Assembly: GCA_963763305.1 (NCBI GenBank)
Contig: CAVXNP010000002.1
Location: forward strand, 62,001 to 126,000
Direction of reading: 5' to 3'
DNA length: 64,000 nucleotides
Origin: CAVXNP01 sp963763305
GTDB lineage: Bacteria; Pseudomonadota; Gammaproteobacteria; Xanthomonadales; Rhodanobacteraceae
The notes under the pieces are model-generated. The model saw nothing but the letters and a program-made list of their open reading frames with translations. It searched no databases and was not told the DNA's origin. Each line of letters starts with the position of its first letter. The stretch's first letter is position 1. This document shows, piece after piece, positions 33,364 to 41,680 of this stretch. A program made the position numbers and the translations under genes.

Positions 33364-34740
33364 TTACACCTTCGCCGCCAGATCCGCCGCCACGCCCACG
33401 TAGGTGGCCGGGGTCAACGCCAGCAGCCGCTGCTTTGCGTCCGCGGGCAGGTCCAGCCCTTCGACGAACTGGCGCATCGATTCGCGGGTGATGCCCTGGC
33501 CGCGGGTCAGCGCCTTGAGCTGCTCGTAGGGCTCGGGCAGACCATGGCGGCGCATCACCGTCTGTACCGCCTCGGCCAGCACTTCCCAGCTGGCGTCCAG
33601 GTCGGCGGCCAGGCGCTCCGGGTTCACCTGCAGCTTGCCCAGGCCCTTGGCCAGCGATTCCAGTGCCACCAGGGTGTGGCCGAACGCGGTGCCCAGCGCG
33701 CGCAGTACGGTCGAGTCGGTCAGGTCGCGTTGCCAGCGGCTGATCGGCAGCTTCTCGGCAAAATGGCCGAGCAGGGCGTTGGCCAGGCCGAAGTTGCCCT
33801 CGGCATTCTCGAAGTCGATCGGATTGACCTTGTGCGGCATGGTCGAGGAGCCGACTTCACCGGCCTTCAGCGTCTGCTTGAAGTAGCCCAGCGAGATGTA
33901 CCCCCAGATGTCGCGCGCCAGGTCGATCAGCACGGTATTGGCGCGGCGCACCGCGTCGCAGTATTCGGCCACGCCGTCGTGCGGCTCGATCTGGGTGGTG
34001 TAGGCGTTGTGCTCCAGCCCCAGGCCGCTGACGAAGCGTTGCGAAAACGCCTGCCAGTCCAGCGCCGGATAGGTGATCGCGTGGGCGTTGAAGTTGCCCA
34101 CCGCGCCGTTGATCTTGCCAGGGATGGTCTGCGCCGCCAGTTGCGCGCGCTGGCGCTGCAGTCGCGCCACCACGTTGGCCAGCTCCTTGCCCAGGGTGGT
34201 GGGCGAGGCGGTCTGGCCATGCGTGCGCGAGAGCATCGGCTGCGTCGCGTGGGCACGCGCCATCGTGCGAAGCGTGGCGATGATGCGGTCGAACGCCGGC
34301 AGCAGCACCTGGTCACGCGCATCGCGCAGCATCAGCGCGTAGGACAGGTTGTTGATGTCCTCGCTGGTGCAGGCGAAATGCACGAATTCCTTCGCCTGCG
34401 CCAGGCCGGTGTCGTTGCCGATGCGTTCCTTGATGAAGTACTCCACCGCCTTGACGTCGTGGTTGGTGGTCGCCTCGATCGCCTTGATGCGGGTGCCGTC
34501 CTCGACGCTGAAGCCGCTGACGATCGAACGCAGGTGATCGACCTGCTCCGGATCGAACGCGGGCAGCTCGGCGATGGCCGGCTCGGCGGCCAGCGCCAGC
34601 AGCCATTCGATCTCCACCTGCACGCGCCGATGCATCAAGCCGAATTCGCTGAAGATCGGGCGCAGCGGCTCGGCCTTGCTGGCGTAGCGGCCGTCCAGCG
34701 GCGACAGGGCGGTAAGGGCGTGGGTGGGCATCGCGGGCAT
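33364..34740 (-). CDS. purB: Adenylosuccinate lyase PurB
   Basis: This 458-codon enzyme of the aspartase/fumarase superfamily makes AICAR and AMP in purine synthesis. The superfamily signature SSTMPHKVNPIDFENAEGN is present, with SRTHGQTASPTTLGKE (catalytic His region) and TSEDINNLSYALML. It starts MPAMPTHALTALSPLDGRYASK; a Met three codons in (34731) is an equally good start. fumC, another member of the superfamily, is divergent across the repeat-filled gap. Confidence 0.96.
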   Translation of the reverse strand: MPAMPTHALTALSPLDGRYASKAEPLRPIFSEFGLMHRRVQVEIEWLLALAAEPAIAELPAFDPEQVDHLRSIVSGFSVEDGTRIKAIEATTNHDVKAVEYFIKERIGNDTGLAQAKEFVHFACTSEDINNLSYALMLRDARDQVLLPAFDRIIATLRTMARAHATQPMLSRTHGQTASPTTLGKELANVVARLQRQRAQLAAQTIPGKINGAVGNFNAHAITYPALDWQAFSQRFVSGLGLEHNAYTTQIEPHDGVAEYCDAVRRANTVLIDLARDIWGYISLGYFKQTLKAGEVGSSTMPHKVNPIDFENAEGNFGLANALLGHFAEKLPISRWQRDLTDSTVLRALGTAFGHTLVALESLAKGLGKLQVNPERLAADLDASWEVLAEAVQTVMRRHGLPEPYEQLKALTRGQGITRESMRQFVEGLDLPADAKQRLLALTPATYVGVAADLAAKV

Positions 34741-34802
34741 TCCGGCAAGGGGAAACGGCGCATTTTACACGGCTGCGACCTCACCCCGCCCAGCGGAGGC
34801 CG

Positions 34803-35112
34803 CAGGGTGGACGTGGGGCGGACGTGGGGTGGCGTAGGGTGGCGTAGGGTGGGCGTAGGGTGGGCGTAGGGTGGGCTGCAGAGCCGCAAAGCCGAAAGCC
34901 GAAGCCAAGGCGGAACCGAAGCCGAAGAGCCGAAGAGCCGAAGAGCCGAAGACCGAAGAGCCGAACACCGAACACCGAACACCGAACGCCGAACGCCGAA
35001 CGCCGAACGCCGAACGCCGAACGCCGAACGCCGAACGCCGAAGAGCAACGGCCGGTGGGCTGAAGCCCACCCTACGCCCACCCTACGCCCACCCTACGCC
35101 CACCCTGCGCCG
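34803..35112. repeat. REP-derived element enclosing short tandem repeats
   Basis: Several direct copies of GTAGGGTGGGC-like sequence at about 34815-34875 face inverted copies (GGTGGGCTGAAGCCCACCCTACGCCCACCCTACG) at about 35053-35105. Between them lie 8-mers (GCCGAAGA, about 34915-34958) and heptamers. The region between purB and fumC has no gene; the long open frames on both strands are by-products of the repeat. Confidence 0.85.
34961..35037 (+). repeat. Heptanucleotide microsatellite CCGAACA/CCGAACG
   Basis: Three copies of CCGAACA are followed by eight perfect copies of CCGAACG, head to tail, 77 bases in all. They are preceded by related GCCGAAGA octamers. Such runs are prone to slippage and vary between strains. 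No coding role is seen. Confidence 0.92.
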
Positions 35113-35216
35113 CCCTGCGGACCACCTCGCTTTGCGCTGGTGCGCGGACGCTTTGTCGCGACGCCTACGGAGCACGCCTATAGTGGGCCGTCTTCGTTGT
35201 TCTCAAGGATCCGGCC

Positions 35217-36599
35217 ATGAGCGAATTTCGCACCGAACACGACAGCATGGGCGAGCTGCGCGTGCCCGCCGACGCCCTTTACGGGGCGCAGACCCAGCGC
35301 GCGATCGACAACTTCCCCATTTCCGGGCTGACCCTCCCGCGCGGCTTCATCCGCGCGCTGGGCCTGATCAAGGCGGCCGCCGCCGAGGCCAACCTGGCGC
35401 AGGGCCACCTGAAGAAGGGCCAGGCGGCGGCAATCCGCAAGGCGGCGCTGGCGGTGGCCGACGGCCAGCACGACGCGCAGTTCCCGATCGACATCTTCCA
35501 GACCGGCTCGGGCACCAGCAGCAACATGAATGCCAACGAGGTGATCGCGCACCTGGCCGCGCGCGCCGGATGCAAGGTGCATCCGAACGACCACGTCAAT
35601 TACGGACAGAGTTCCAACGACGTCATTCCCACCGCGATACAGGTCAGCGCCACGCTGGAAACCCGCGGCCAGCTGCTGCCGGCACTGAAGCACCTGAAGA
35701 AGGCGATCGATCGTCGTTCGCGCCAGCTCAAGAACATCGCCAAGACCGGCCGCACCCACCTGATGGATGCCATGCCGATCACCTTCGGGCAGGAGCTATC
35801 CGGCTGGTCGGCACAGGTCGGCTCGGCGATCGAGCGCATCGAGGACAGCCTCAAGCGGATGCGCCGGCTGCCGCAGGGCGGCACCGCGGTGGGCACCGGC
35901 ATCAACGCCGACCCCGGCTTCGGCGAAGCGGTGGCGCGTGAGCTGAAGAAGATCACCGGCGAACGTTTCGAACCGGCCGCCAATACGTTCGAGGGCATGG
36001 CTTCGCAGGACGCGGCGGTGGAGCTGTCCGGTCAGTTGAAGACGCTGGCGGTGGCGCTGATGAAGATCGCCAACGACCTGCGCTGGATGAACTCCGGGCC
36101 GCTGGCCGGGCTGGGCGAGATCGCGCTGCCGGCGTTGCAGCCCGGCTCGTCGATCATGCCGGGCAAGGTCAACCCGGTGATCCCCGAGGCCACCGCGATG
36201 GTGGCCGCCCAGGTGATCGGCAACGACGCGGCGATCACCGTCGCCGGGCAGTCCGGCAATTTCCAGTTGAACGTGATGCTGCCGCTGGTCGCCTACAACC
36301 TGCTGCAGTCGATCGAGATCCTGGCCAACGTCACCCGCCTGCTGGCGGACAAGGCGATCGACGGCTTCCAGGTCAACCGCGAGCGGGTCGAGCAGGCGCT
36401 GGCAATGAACCCGATCCTGGTCACCGCACTCAACCCGGTGATCGGCTACGACAAGGGCGCCGCCACCGCCAAGCAGGCCTACAAGGAAAAGCGGCCGATT
36501 CTTGACGTGGCGCTGGAGACCACCGGGTTGTCGAGGGAGGAGCTGAAGAAGCTGCTCGATCCGCTGGCGCTGACCCGCGGCGGCATCCACGGAAAGTAG
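35217..36599 (+). CDS. fumC: Fumarate hydratase class II FumC
   Basis: This 460-residue oxygen-stable fumarase interconverts fumarate and malate in the TCA cycle. It starts MSEFRTEHDSMGELRVPADALYGAQTQRA. GSGTSSNMNANEVIA, the catalytic His region TGRTHLMDAMPITFGQE, and the signature GSSIMPGKVNPVIPE are present. AAGGA lies seven bases before the ATG. It is monocistronic in this window. Confidence 0.97.
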   Translation: MSEFRTEHDSMGELRVPADALYGAQTQRAIDNFPISGLTLPRGFIRALGLIKAAAAEANLAQGHLKKGQAAAIRKAALAVADGQHDAQFPIDIFQTGSGTSSNMNANEVIAHLAARAGCKVHPNDHVNYGQSSNDVIPTAIQVSATLETRGQLLPALKHLKKAIDRRSRQLKNIAKTGRTHLMDAMPITFGQELSGWSAQVGSAIERIEDSLKRMRRLPQGGTAVGTGINADPGFGEAVARELKKITGERFEPAANTFEGMASQDAAVELSGQLKTLAVALMKIANDLRWMNSGPLAGLGEIALPALQPGSSIMPGKVNPVIPEATAMVAAQVIGNDAAITVAGQSGNFQLNVMLPLVAYNLLQSIEILANVTRLLADKAIDGFQVNRERVEQALAMNPILVTALNPVIGYDKGAATAKQAYKEKRPILDVALETTGLSREELKKLLDPLALTRGGIHGK

Positions 36600-36639
36600 C
36601 CAGCGCTGCCGGACGGCGGCAGCGGTGACTACTCCACTA

Positions 36640-37284
36640 CTACTTCAGCAGCAACGGCTGCAGCGTGCTCCAGGCGTTGTCCAGCACGCGCTTCTGCGCG
36701 GCGACGTTGGGATGGACGCCATCGTCCAGCAGCAGTGCCGGATGATCGGAGACGCCGGCCATCAGCGAGGGCACCAGCGGGATATGTTCGTCGCGCGCGA
36801 CCCGGGCATACACCCCACGCAACATCCCCGAGACGTGCTTGCCGTCGAGCTTGGGCGGTACCTCGAAACCGAGCAGGGCGACCTGGGCTCCGCTGGCCTT
36901 GGCCATGTCGATCAGGCGCGTCAGGCGGGCACTGAGGTCCTGTTCGCTGGTGCCGAGGATGGCATCGTTGGCGCCCAGCTCCACGATCACCCGGGACGGA
37001 CGGTGCCGGGACAGCAGATCGGGCATTTCCTTCAGGGCATCGGCTACGGTCTTGCCGCCAAAGCTGGCGTTGATGACCAGCGGCGCCTGCGGATCGGTGG
37101 CGTCCAGGCGTGCCTGCAGCAGCGATACCCAGCCGGCTTCCATCGGGATACGGTGGGCCGAGCTGAGGCTGTCGCCGATCAGCAACACGGTGTCAGGGTC
37201 GGTCTTGCTGGAAGCCACGTTGGCGGCGTGGGTCGCCGGAGCGGCAAGAATCAGCGCGGCGACAAGGCCGATGAGAGGGCGCAT
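36640..37284 (-). CDS. Periplasmic SGNH hydrolase, TesA/arylesterase-like
   Basis: This 214-residue protein starts MRPLIGLVAALILAAPATHA, a clear signal peptide. The SGNH blocks follow: LLIGDSLS (Ser), FGGKTV (Gly), ELGANDAI (Asn) and DDGVHPN (Asp-His). Such enzymes are thioesterases, lysophospholipases or arylesterases. The ATG at 37284 has AGGAAT upstream; the open frame extends 52 codons further but without homology. A TATAAT -10-like element is at 37364-37369 on the minus strand. Confidence 0.86.
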   Translation of the reverse strand: MRPLIGLVAALILAAPATHAANVASSKTDPDTVLLIGDSLSSAHRIPMEAGWVSLLQARLDATDPQAPLVINASFGGKTVADALKEMPDLLSRHRPSRVIVELGANDAILGTSEQDLSARLTRLIDMAKASGAQVALLGFEVPPKLDGKHVSGMLRGVYARVARDEHIPLVPSLMAGVSDHPALLLDDGVHPNVAAQKRVLDNAWSTLQPLLLK

Positions 37285-37373
37285 GGGGATTCCTCGTTCC
37301 ATGAAAAGGGCGCGGTGGTCGCTGGGGAGGCGCCACCGGGCGGTAAGAAGAAGGGGGAGGCGGATTATAGAGG

Positions 37374-37402
37374 CACGGATGGGTCGTTGCGGCCCATCCG
37401 TG
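37374..37402 (-). terminator. Hairpin after the ABC/PDZ operon
   Basis: CACGGATGGG and CCCATCCGTG form a perfect 10-bp stem around a 9-base loop, just past the permease relic on the minus strand. There is no T run on that side, so its strength is uncertain. Confidence 0.5.
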
Positions 37403-37409
37403 AGTCCGG

Positions 37410-37500
37410 TCAGCTGTCGTCGCGGATCCGGCGGAACCACATCGCCTCAGCCAGCAGGGCCAGCCAGGGCAGGGCAGCGATCCAGAGCGTCAGCGGTGCG
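37410..37500 (-). pseudogene. Relic of an ABC-2 permease 3' end
   Basis: On the minus strand this stretch reads LTLWIAALPWLALLAEAM then WFRRIRDDS and a stop. That closely matches the last 28 residues of the intact permease at 38718-39683 (TLWIGALLGLALLAGAVWF then RRTRDDS). It begins inside the last codons of the PDZ gene, in another phase, with no start codon. It is most simply a leftover of a second permease copy whose body has been deleted. Confidence 0.75.
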
Positions 37501-37876
37501 GGTGCACCAGTGCGCCCAGCTCGCCAGCGGCTAGCGCAACATCCGCCTGATGACCGTCGCGGATGACGGACAGCCTGGCCGGGTCCTGCATATGCGCGTT
37601 GGCGAAGGTCAGCAGATCTGCAACATGGGTCGATGCGTGGCCGTTGACGGCGGTGATCAGGTCGCCCTTGTGCAGGCCGTCATATCCCGCCGGTGCGATC
37701 GCCACGACGCGGATACCCTTGCCATCCCTGGACGACAATTCCAGGTTGCGCCCGTCGTTGGCCTTCCAGCTCAGCTCGTCGGTGGTGCCGTGCATGCTGA
37801 CGTACCAGCCGGCGTGAGCGGGTGTAGCGAGCGCGGTTGCCAGTGCAAGTGCCGCGGTCAATGCCATTTGACGCAT
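37490..37876 (-). CDS. Small periplasmic PDZ-domain protein
   Basis: This 128-residue protein starts MRQMALTAALALATALATPAHA, a signal peptide. The rest carries a PDZ-like fold, best seen in VVAIAPAGYDGLHKGDLITAVNGH, residues ~55-80. There is no protease domain. GAGAG lies six bases before the ATG. The gene runs directly into the permease relic, so its last few residues (ALVHPHR) may come from the deletion junction. It sits downstream of the GntR-ABC operon; a role with that transporter is a guess. Confidence 0.75.
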   Translation of the reverse strand: MRQMALTAALALATALATPAHAGWYVSMHGTTDELSWKANDGRNLELSSRDGKGIRVVAIAPAGYDGLHKGDLITAVNGHASTHVADLLTFANAHMQDPARLSVIRDGHQADVALAAGELGALVHPHR

Positions 37877-37924
37877 GGGTTCTCTCCTTGAGCGGGTTGT
37901 GGGTCTGCGGGTGGTATGGGCGGC

Positions 37925-38616
37925 TCAGTCGTCCTGCGCGTCCTTGCCGCAGTCGTCGACGTCCTCTTGCGTCATGGTCGCGTAGGGCCTGAATTCCGGC
38001 ATGGCCGCCGCCAGCTTCTGCTGCGCGGCCAGGGTGTCGGGCAGGCGCTGGCACAACTTCAGTGCGGCAGCCTTGATCTGCTCGGTCTGCGGCTTGATGC
38101 GTTGCTCGATCTCCTTGTCGTTCTTGCCGGTCAGCGCGCCCCAGATCGCTTCCTTCGCCGCCTTGGCGCCCAGGCTGGCGCCCTGCTCGCCGATGTCCAT
38201 GCCCGCTTCGGCAATGCCGACGATCTGCTGTCGGTAGCCAAGCAGCATGGCGTGTTGTTCGGGGGTGGCCTGCACGGTCTTGCCGGCGATCACCAGATCG
38301 CCCTGCGGGGTGATCACGGCCTTCGGCAGCTTGTCCTGATCCTCGCTGCGGTCATGCCGGCCACCGCCGACGCGGATGTGGCCAAGGTCGATGTCCTGGG
38401 TCGACAGCTCCTGCCTGGCCTGCTGCATGCCCCGGTGGATCTGCGAGGCGATCAGGCTCGGCTCGGTTTGCTGCGCCGCCGTCGACGCGGCGCTGGCGGT
38501 GCGGCGTCGGTGTCGGAACCGGACTGTTGCGAATTGCCGCAGGCTGCCAGCGGCAGGGCGACGGCGAGCGCCAGGGCGGGGCCAAGAACGCAGGAGGTGA
38601 CGGTTCGGATCTTCAT
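37925..38616 (-). CDS. Lipoprotein resembling the YggN/DUF2884 family, one frameshift
   Basis: It starts MKIRTVTSCVLGPALALAVALPLAACGN, a lipoprotein signal with the lipobox LAAC. A missing base near 38490 shifts the frame; the rest (TEPSLIASQIHRGMQQARQ, PQGDLVIAGKTVQATPEQHAMLLGYRQQI, CQRLPDTLAAQQKLAAAMPEFRPYATM) resembles DUF2884. Total about 230 residues. It follows the ABC permease and may be part of the same operon. Function unknown. Confidence 0.7.
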
Positions 38617-38717
38617 GCGAATGCTTTCCTGTCGGGAATGGGGCGGGATGGTCGGAAGCCTGGTGTTGGCAGGAAGGCGGCGGCCGGAAAGGCCGCCGCT
38701 CTCGGGGGAACCACGGT

Positions 38718-39683
38718 TCAGCTGTCGTCGCGGGTCCGGCGGAACCACACCGCACCAGCCAGCAGGGCCAGGCCGAGCAGGGCACCGATCCAGAGGGTTG
38801 GCGCAGCCATCAGGTGGTAGGCCTGCGCCAGGTCCACACCGATGCCGTCGGCGCCGGTCGCATGGCGGATCATGCTGGCGTTGTCGAGATTCGACACCAC
38901 CGAGCTGCCGGGGAACACGCTCAGCAGCGAGCGCTGTACCACGTTGCCCCAGAACCACACCGCCGGCAGGTTGAACAGGCCCATGATGTCGAACCAGGTG
39001 ACCATCAGGCCGGTGGCCACCGGCAACGCCACCGCCCACAGGAACGGCTTGCTGCGCGACCAGGCCGAGCAGAGCATCAGCCAGCCCACCGCGGGCAGGG
39101 CCCACAACAGGTACAGCGGCAGGTAACCGATCAGGTTCGCCATCACCCGGAACGGGTGGGCCAGCACCAGCAACTGCCACACGTTGACGCCGTGGAAGGA
39201 GAGCATCACCGCCACGATCAGCAGCTGCAGCATGCCGGCGACGATGCCGGCCGCCACCGCGATCAGCGGAGCCACCACCGTGGCACTGACCACCTTGGAC
39301 AACACGGTGCCGGTGTCCGAGATCGGCAGCGACTTCCAGAACAGCACGCTGCGGTCGCGGCGGTCGTCGTACAACGAGCCCAGGCAGTAGAAGAACACCA
39401 CGAAGCCCAGTACCACCGAGATCAGCGCCATCGCCGAGTACATGGTGATGTCCAGTGCCATGCCCACCTTGCTCATGTCGCCGGCGTCCATCTGCGAGAT
39501 CACCTTTTGCAACTCGCCGCTGGCGCCGAAGTGGATGCCGTGGCGCGCGCCGATCACTTCGGCGGTGATCAGGCCCATGAGGTTCAACAGCAGGAAGATG
39601 CCGCCGGTGATGATGGGCGCCCAGAGAAAGCCGCCCCGGTGCTCCCAGAACTCGCGCTTTACGAGCCAGTAGAAGGTTTTCAT
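38718..39683 (-). CDS. ABC-2 type transporter permease
   Basis: This 321-residue membrane protein with about six helices starts MKTFYWLVKREFWEHRGGFLWAP, the N-terminal layout of ABC-2 permeases: a cytoplasmic helix, then the first TM. VFFYCLGSLYDDRRDRSVLFWKSLPISD is the coupling-type motif of this family. Its ATG overlaps the ATPase stop by four bases. It probably moves a lipid, antibiotic or peptide; the substrate is unknown. Confidence 0.88.
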   Translation of the reverse strand: MKTFYWLVKREFWEHRGGFLWAPIITGGIFLLLNLMGLITAEVIGARHGIHFGASGELQKVISQMDAGDMSKVGMALDITMYSAMALISVVLGFVVFFYCLGSLYDDRRDRSVLFWKSLPISDTGTVLSKVVSATVVAPLIAVAAGIVAGMLQLLIVAVMLSFHGVNVWQLLVLAHPFRVMANLIGYLPLYLLWALPAVGWLMLCSAWSRSKPFLWAVALPVATGLMVTWFDIMGLFNLPAVWFWGNVVQRSLLSVFPGSSVVSNLDNASMIRHATGADGIGVDLAQAYHLMAAPTLWIGALLGLALLAGAVWFRRTRDDS

Positions 39684-40537
39684 GCGTAGGTCCCCTTCAT
39701 GGTGGCGACGAACAGGTCGCTGACGGAGGGCCGGCGGATCTCGCCCAGCTGCTCCAGAGCGGCGCGGTCGGCACCGTCAAACAGGAAAATGCTCTTGCCG
39801 AACACCTGGCGCTCGTCGATCGGGTTGAGCGTGCGTGCGGCGGCGGCGTTGTCGGCGTTCACCAGCACCTCGGCAAACCGCTCGCCGACCGCTTCCATGT
39901 CGGTGTCGAGCACGATCTTGCCGTCGCGGATGAACATCAGGTCGGTGAGGATGTTCTCGATCTCCTCGACCTGGTGGGTGGTGACGATGATGGTCTTGTT
40001 CTCGTCGAAGTAGTCCTCCAGCAGGCTGTGGTAGAACTGCTTGCGATAGAGGATGTCCAGGCCGAGCGTGGGCTCGTCCAGCACCAGCAGGCGGGCGTCG
40101 ATCGCCATCACCAGGGCCAGGTGCAGCTGCACGATCATGCCCTTGGACATCTGCCGCACCCGCTGATTGGGGGTGAGCTTGGTGCGTGCCAGGAAGCGCT
40201 CGCACTTGGTGCGGTCGAAGCGCGGATGGATGTTGGCGACGAAATCGACCGCCTCATGCACCTTGATCCAGCGCGGCAGCACCGCGACGTCGGCGATGAA
40301 GCAGACCTGTTCCATCAGCTTGTCGCGCTGGCTGCGCGGGTCAAGACCCATCACGGTCAGTTCGCCGTCGAAGTCGGTCAGGCCCAGGATCGCCTTGAGC
40401 GCAGTGGTCTTGCCGGCGCCGTTGGGGCCGATCAGGCCGACGATGCGCCCGGACGGAATCTGGAAACTGACGTTGTCCAGTGCCGCAGTGTTCTTGTAGC
40501 GCTTGCTCAGGCCCTTGGCGGAGACGACAGCGTTCAT
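39680..40537 (-). CDS. ABC transporter ATP-binding protein (YtrB-like)
   Basis: This 285-residue ATPase has Walker A GLIGPNGAGKTTALK (about residue 40), signature-like RQMSKGMIVQLHLALVMA, Walker B RLLVLDEPTLGLD and switch His in VTTHQVEE. The ATG at 40537 overlaps the GntR stop and the stop overlaps the permease start (both ATGA), so regulator, ATPase and permease form one translational chain. The order and the GntR type match YtrA-controlled transporters. Confidence 0.94.
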   Translation of the reverse strand: MNAVVSAKGLSKRYKNTAALDNVSFQIPSGRIVGLIGPNGAGKTTALKAILGLTDFDGELTVMGLDPRSQRDKLMEQVCFIADVAVLPRWIKVHEAVDFVANIHPRFDRTKCERFLARTKLTPNQRVRQMSKGMIVQLHLALVMAIDARLLVLDEPTLGLDILYRKQFYHSLLEDYFDENKTIIVTTHQVEEIENILTDLMFIRDGKIVLDTDMEAVGERFAEVLVNADNAAAARTLNPIDERQVFGKSIFLFDGADRAALEQLGEIRRPSVSDLFVATMKGTYA

Positions 40538-40905
40538 GACTTGTCCTCCGTGGCCGGCGCTTCGCGCAGCAAGGTCTTCAGGTCCAGTCCCAGGCGTTGC
40601 AGCCGTGCATGAAGCATCGGCCACTCTTCCCGCAGGAAGCGTTCGCGCTCGGACTTGAGCAGTGCCTCGCGGGCTCCATCAGTGACAAACATGCCCAGTC
40701 CCCTCCTTTTTTCAACCAGTTGATCGTCGACCAGCTCCTGGTACGCCTTGGAAACGGTCAGCGGATTGATCTGAAAATCCGCTGCCACCTGGCGTACCGA
40801 CGGCAGCGAATCGCCCTCGTTCAAGGCGCCGTCCAGGATCATCGCCACCACGCGCTCGCGTAGCTGGCGATAGATCGGGGCGCTGTCGTTCCAGGTGATG
40901 GTCAT
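40534..40905 (-). CDS. YtrA-subfamily GntR transcriptional regulator
   Basis: This 123-residue repressor has a GntR winged helix (APIYRQLRERVVAMILDGALNEGDSLPSVRQVAADFQINPLTVSKAYQELVDDQLVEKRRGLGMFV) and only a short helical tail, the hallmark of the YtrA subfamily. YtrA regulators usually control their own operon with linked ABC genes; the matching operator lies at 41249-41272. The gene starts 3 bases after the small exported protein. Confidence 0.92.
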   Translation of the reverse strand: MTITWNDSAPIYRQLRERVVAMILDGALNEGDSLPSVRQVAADFQINPLTVSKAYQELVDDQLVEKRRGLGMFVTDGAREALLKSERERFLREEWPMLHARLQRLGLDLKTLLREAPATEDKS

Positions 40906-40908
40906 AAG

Positions 40909-41220
40909 TTATTCCTTGCTGCTGTGGCCGAGCTTGGTGCCAAACGAATAGTAGGGCATGGCCAGCTGGGCTCCGAGCAGGGCGGCACTGTTGTTGCCGT
41001 TGCCCACCAGCAGGGCGCTGGTGAGGTCGGTGGTGCCAAGCTGGTCGGCCGCGCGCAGGTCGTCGACGCTCGGGCTGACGTGGACCGGGGCCAGGTTGAC
41101 CACGCGGATCCCGTTGATTTCGCTGACCGGCTGCACCTGGACGGGGGAGTTCAGGGCGAACAGGCCGGTGAGGGTGATGACGGCAGAAGCGGTAAGGGCG
41201 AGCAGGTTGTGGGTTTTCAT
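40909..41220 (-). CDS. Small exported protein leading the YtrA operon
   Basis: This 103-residue protein begins MKTHNLLALTASAVITLTGLFALNSPVQV, a signal peptide or membrane anchor. It is followed by VNLAPVHVSPSVDDLRAADQLG and a Ser/Gly-rich end with no known domain. GGAGG lies seven bases before the ATG. It is the first gene after the operator, so it should be induced with the transporter. Function unknown. Confidence 0.72.
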   Translation of the reverse strand: MKTHNLLALTASAVITLTGLFALNSPVQVQPVSEINGIRVVNLAPVHVSPSVDDLRAADQLGTTDLTSALLVGNGNNSAALLGAQLAMPYYSFGTKLGHSSKE

Positions 41221-41248
41221 GGCAGGCCTCCTAGTGACCTCGTGGACC

Positions 41249-41272
41249 GGTGTTGTAGTGAACTATAACACC
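41249..41272 (-). promoter_or_regulatory. YtrA operator of the GGTG-N16-CACC type
   Basis: A 24-bp palindrome with GGTGTTGTAGT and ACTATAACACC half-sites (one mismatch, 2-base centre) lies 29 bases before the first gene of the operon. It fits GGTG-N16-CACC, the operator form I recall for Xanthomonas YtrA. It covers the -10 hexamer, which suits repression. Confidence 0.8.
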
Positions 41273-41289
41273 AAGTCGAAAAGCGTCAA
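41262..41289 (-). promoter_or_regulatory. Sigma70-type promoter of the YtrA operon
   Basis: On the minus strand TTGACG (41284-41289) and TATAGT (41262-41267) are spaced by 16 bases. The -10 lies inside the YtrA palindrome, about 42 bases before the first ATG. Confidence 0.7.
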
Positions 41290-41680
41290 TAGGCAACGTG
41301 GAAATTCGCAACATGACTGATGGCAGGGGTGCCCTGGGCGCCGCACGCAGGCACATCCGGCCGCTGGCCGGCCGGGCCGCGGCAGAACGGGCAAGGCTTT
41401 GGCTGCAAGCGCGCCGCCCACGGCCGGATGCAAGCTCATGCGGGCCGACGGAGGGCGCACGGCGGTGTCCCGATCGCGGCGTGCCTACCGATCGTCCCCG
41501 CCGCAAGCGGTCAGAGGGTGCTGGAGCGGCCGGGCGCGGGCTATCCGGGCGTGGGGGCGCGCCACGCCTTGGGAGCCAAACCACAAACCGCCGACGTCCC
41601 GGCGGGGTGGGCGGCAACGCCGGGGCGCGGTATGGAGACCGCCGGGGCCGGCTGGGCCGGCCGAGGCCTTCCCGTGCGTG
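41290..41680. other. Intergenic region, nothing recognised
   Basis: This 391-base GC-rich stretch lies between the YtrA operon promoter and the end of the amidohydrolase gene. It has overlapping open frames in several phases with no recognisable protein and no clear REP element. Confidence 0.4.

Noticed and set aside
34765..35070. Open frames with VRRSAFGVRRSAFG-type repeats between purB and fumC
   Set aside because: Translation of the heptamer and octamer DNA repeats; not a protein gene.
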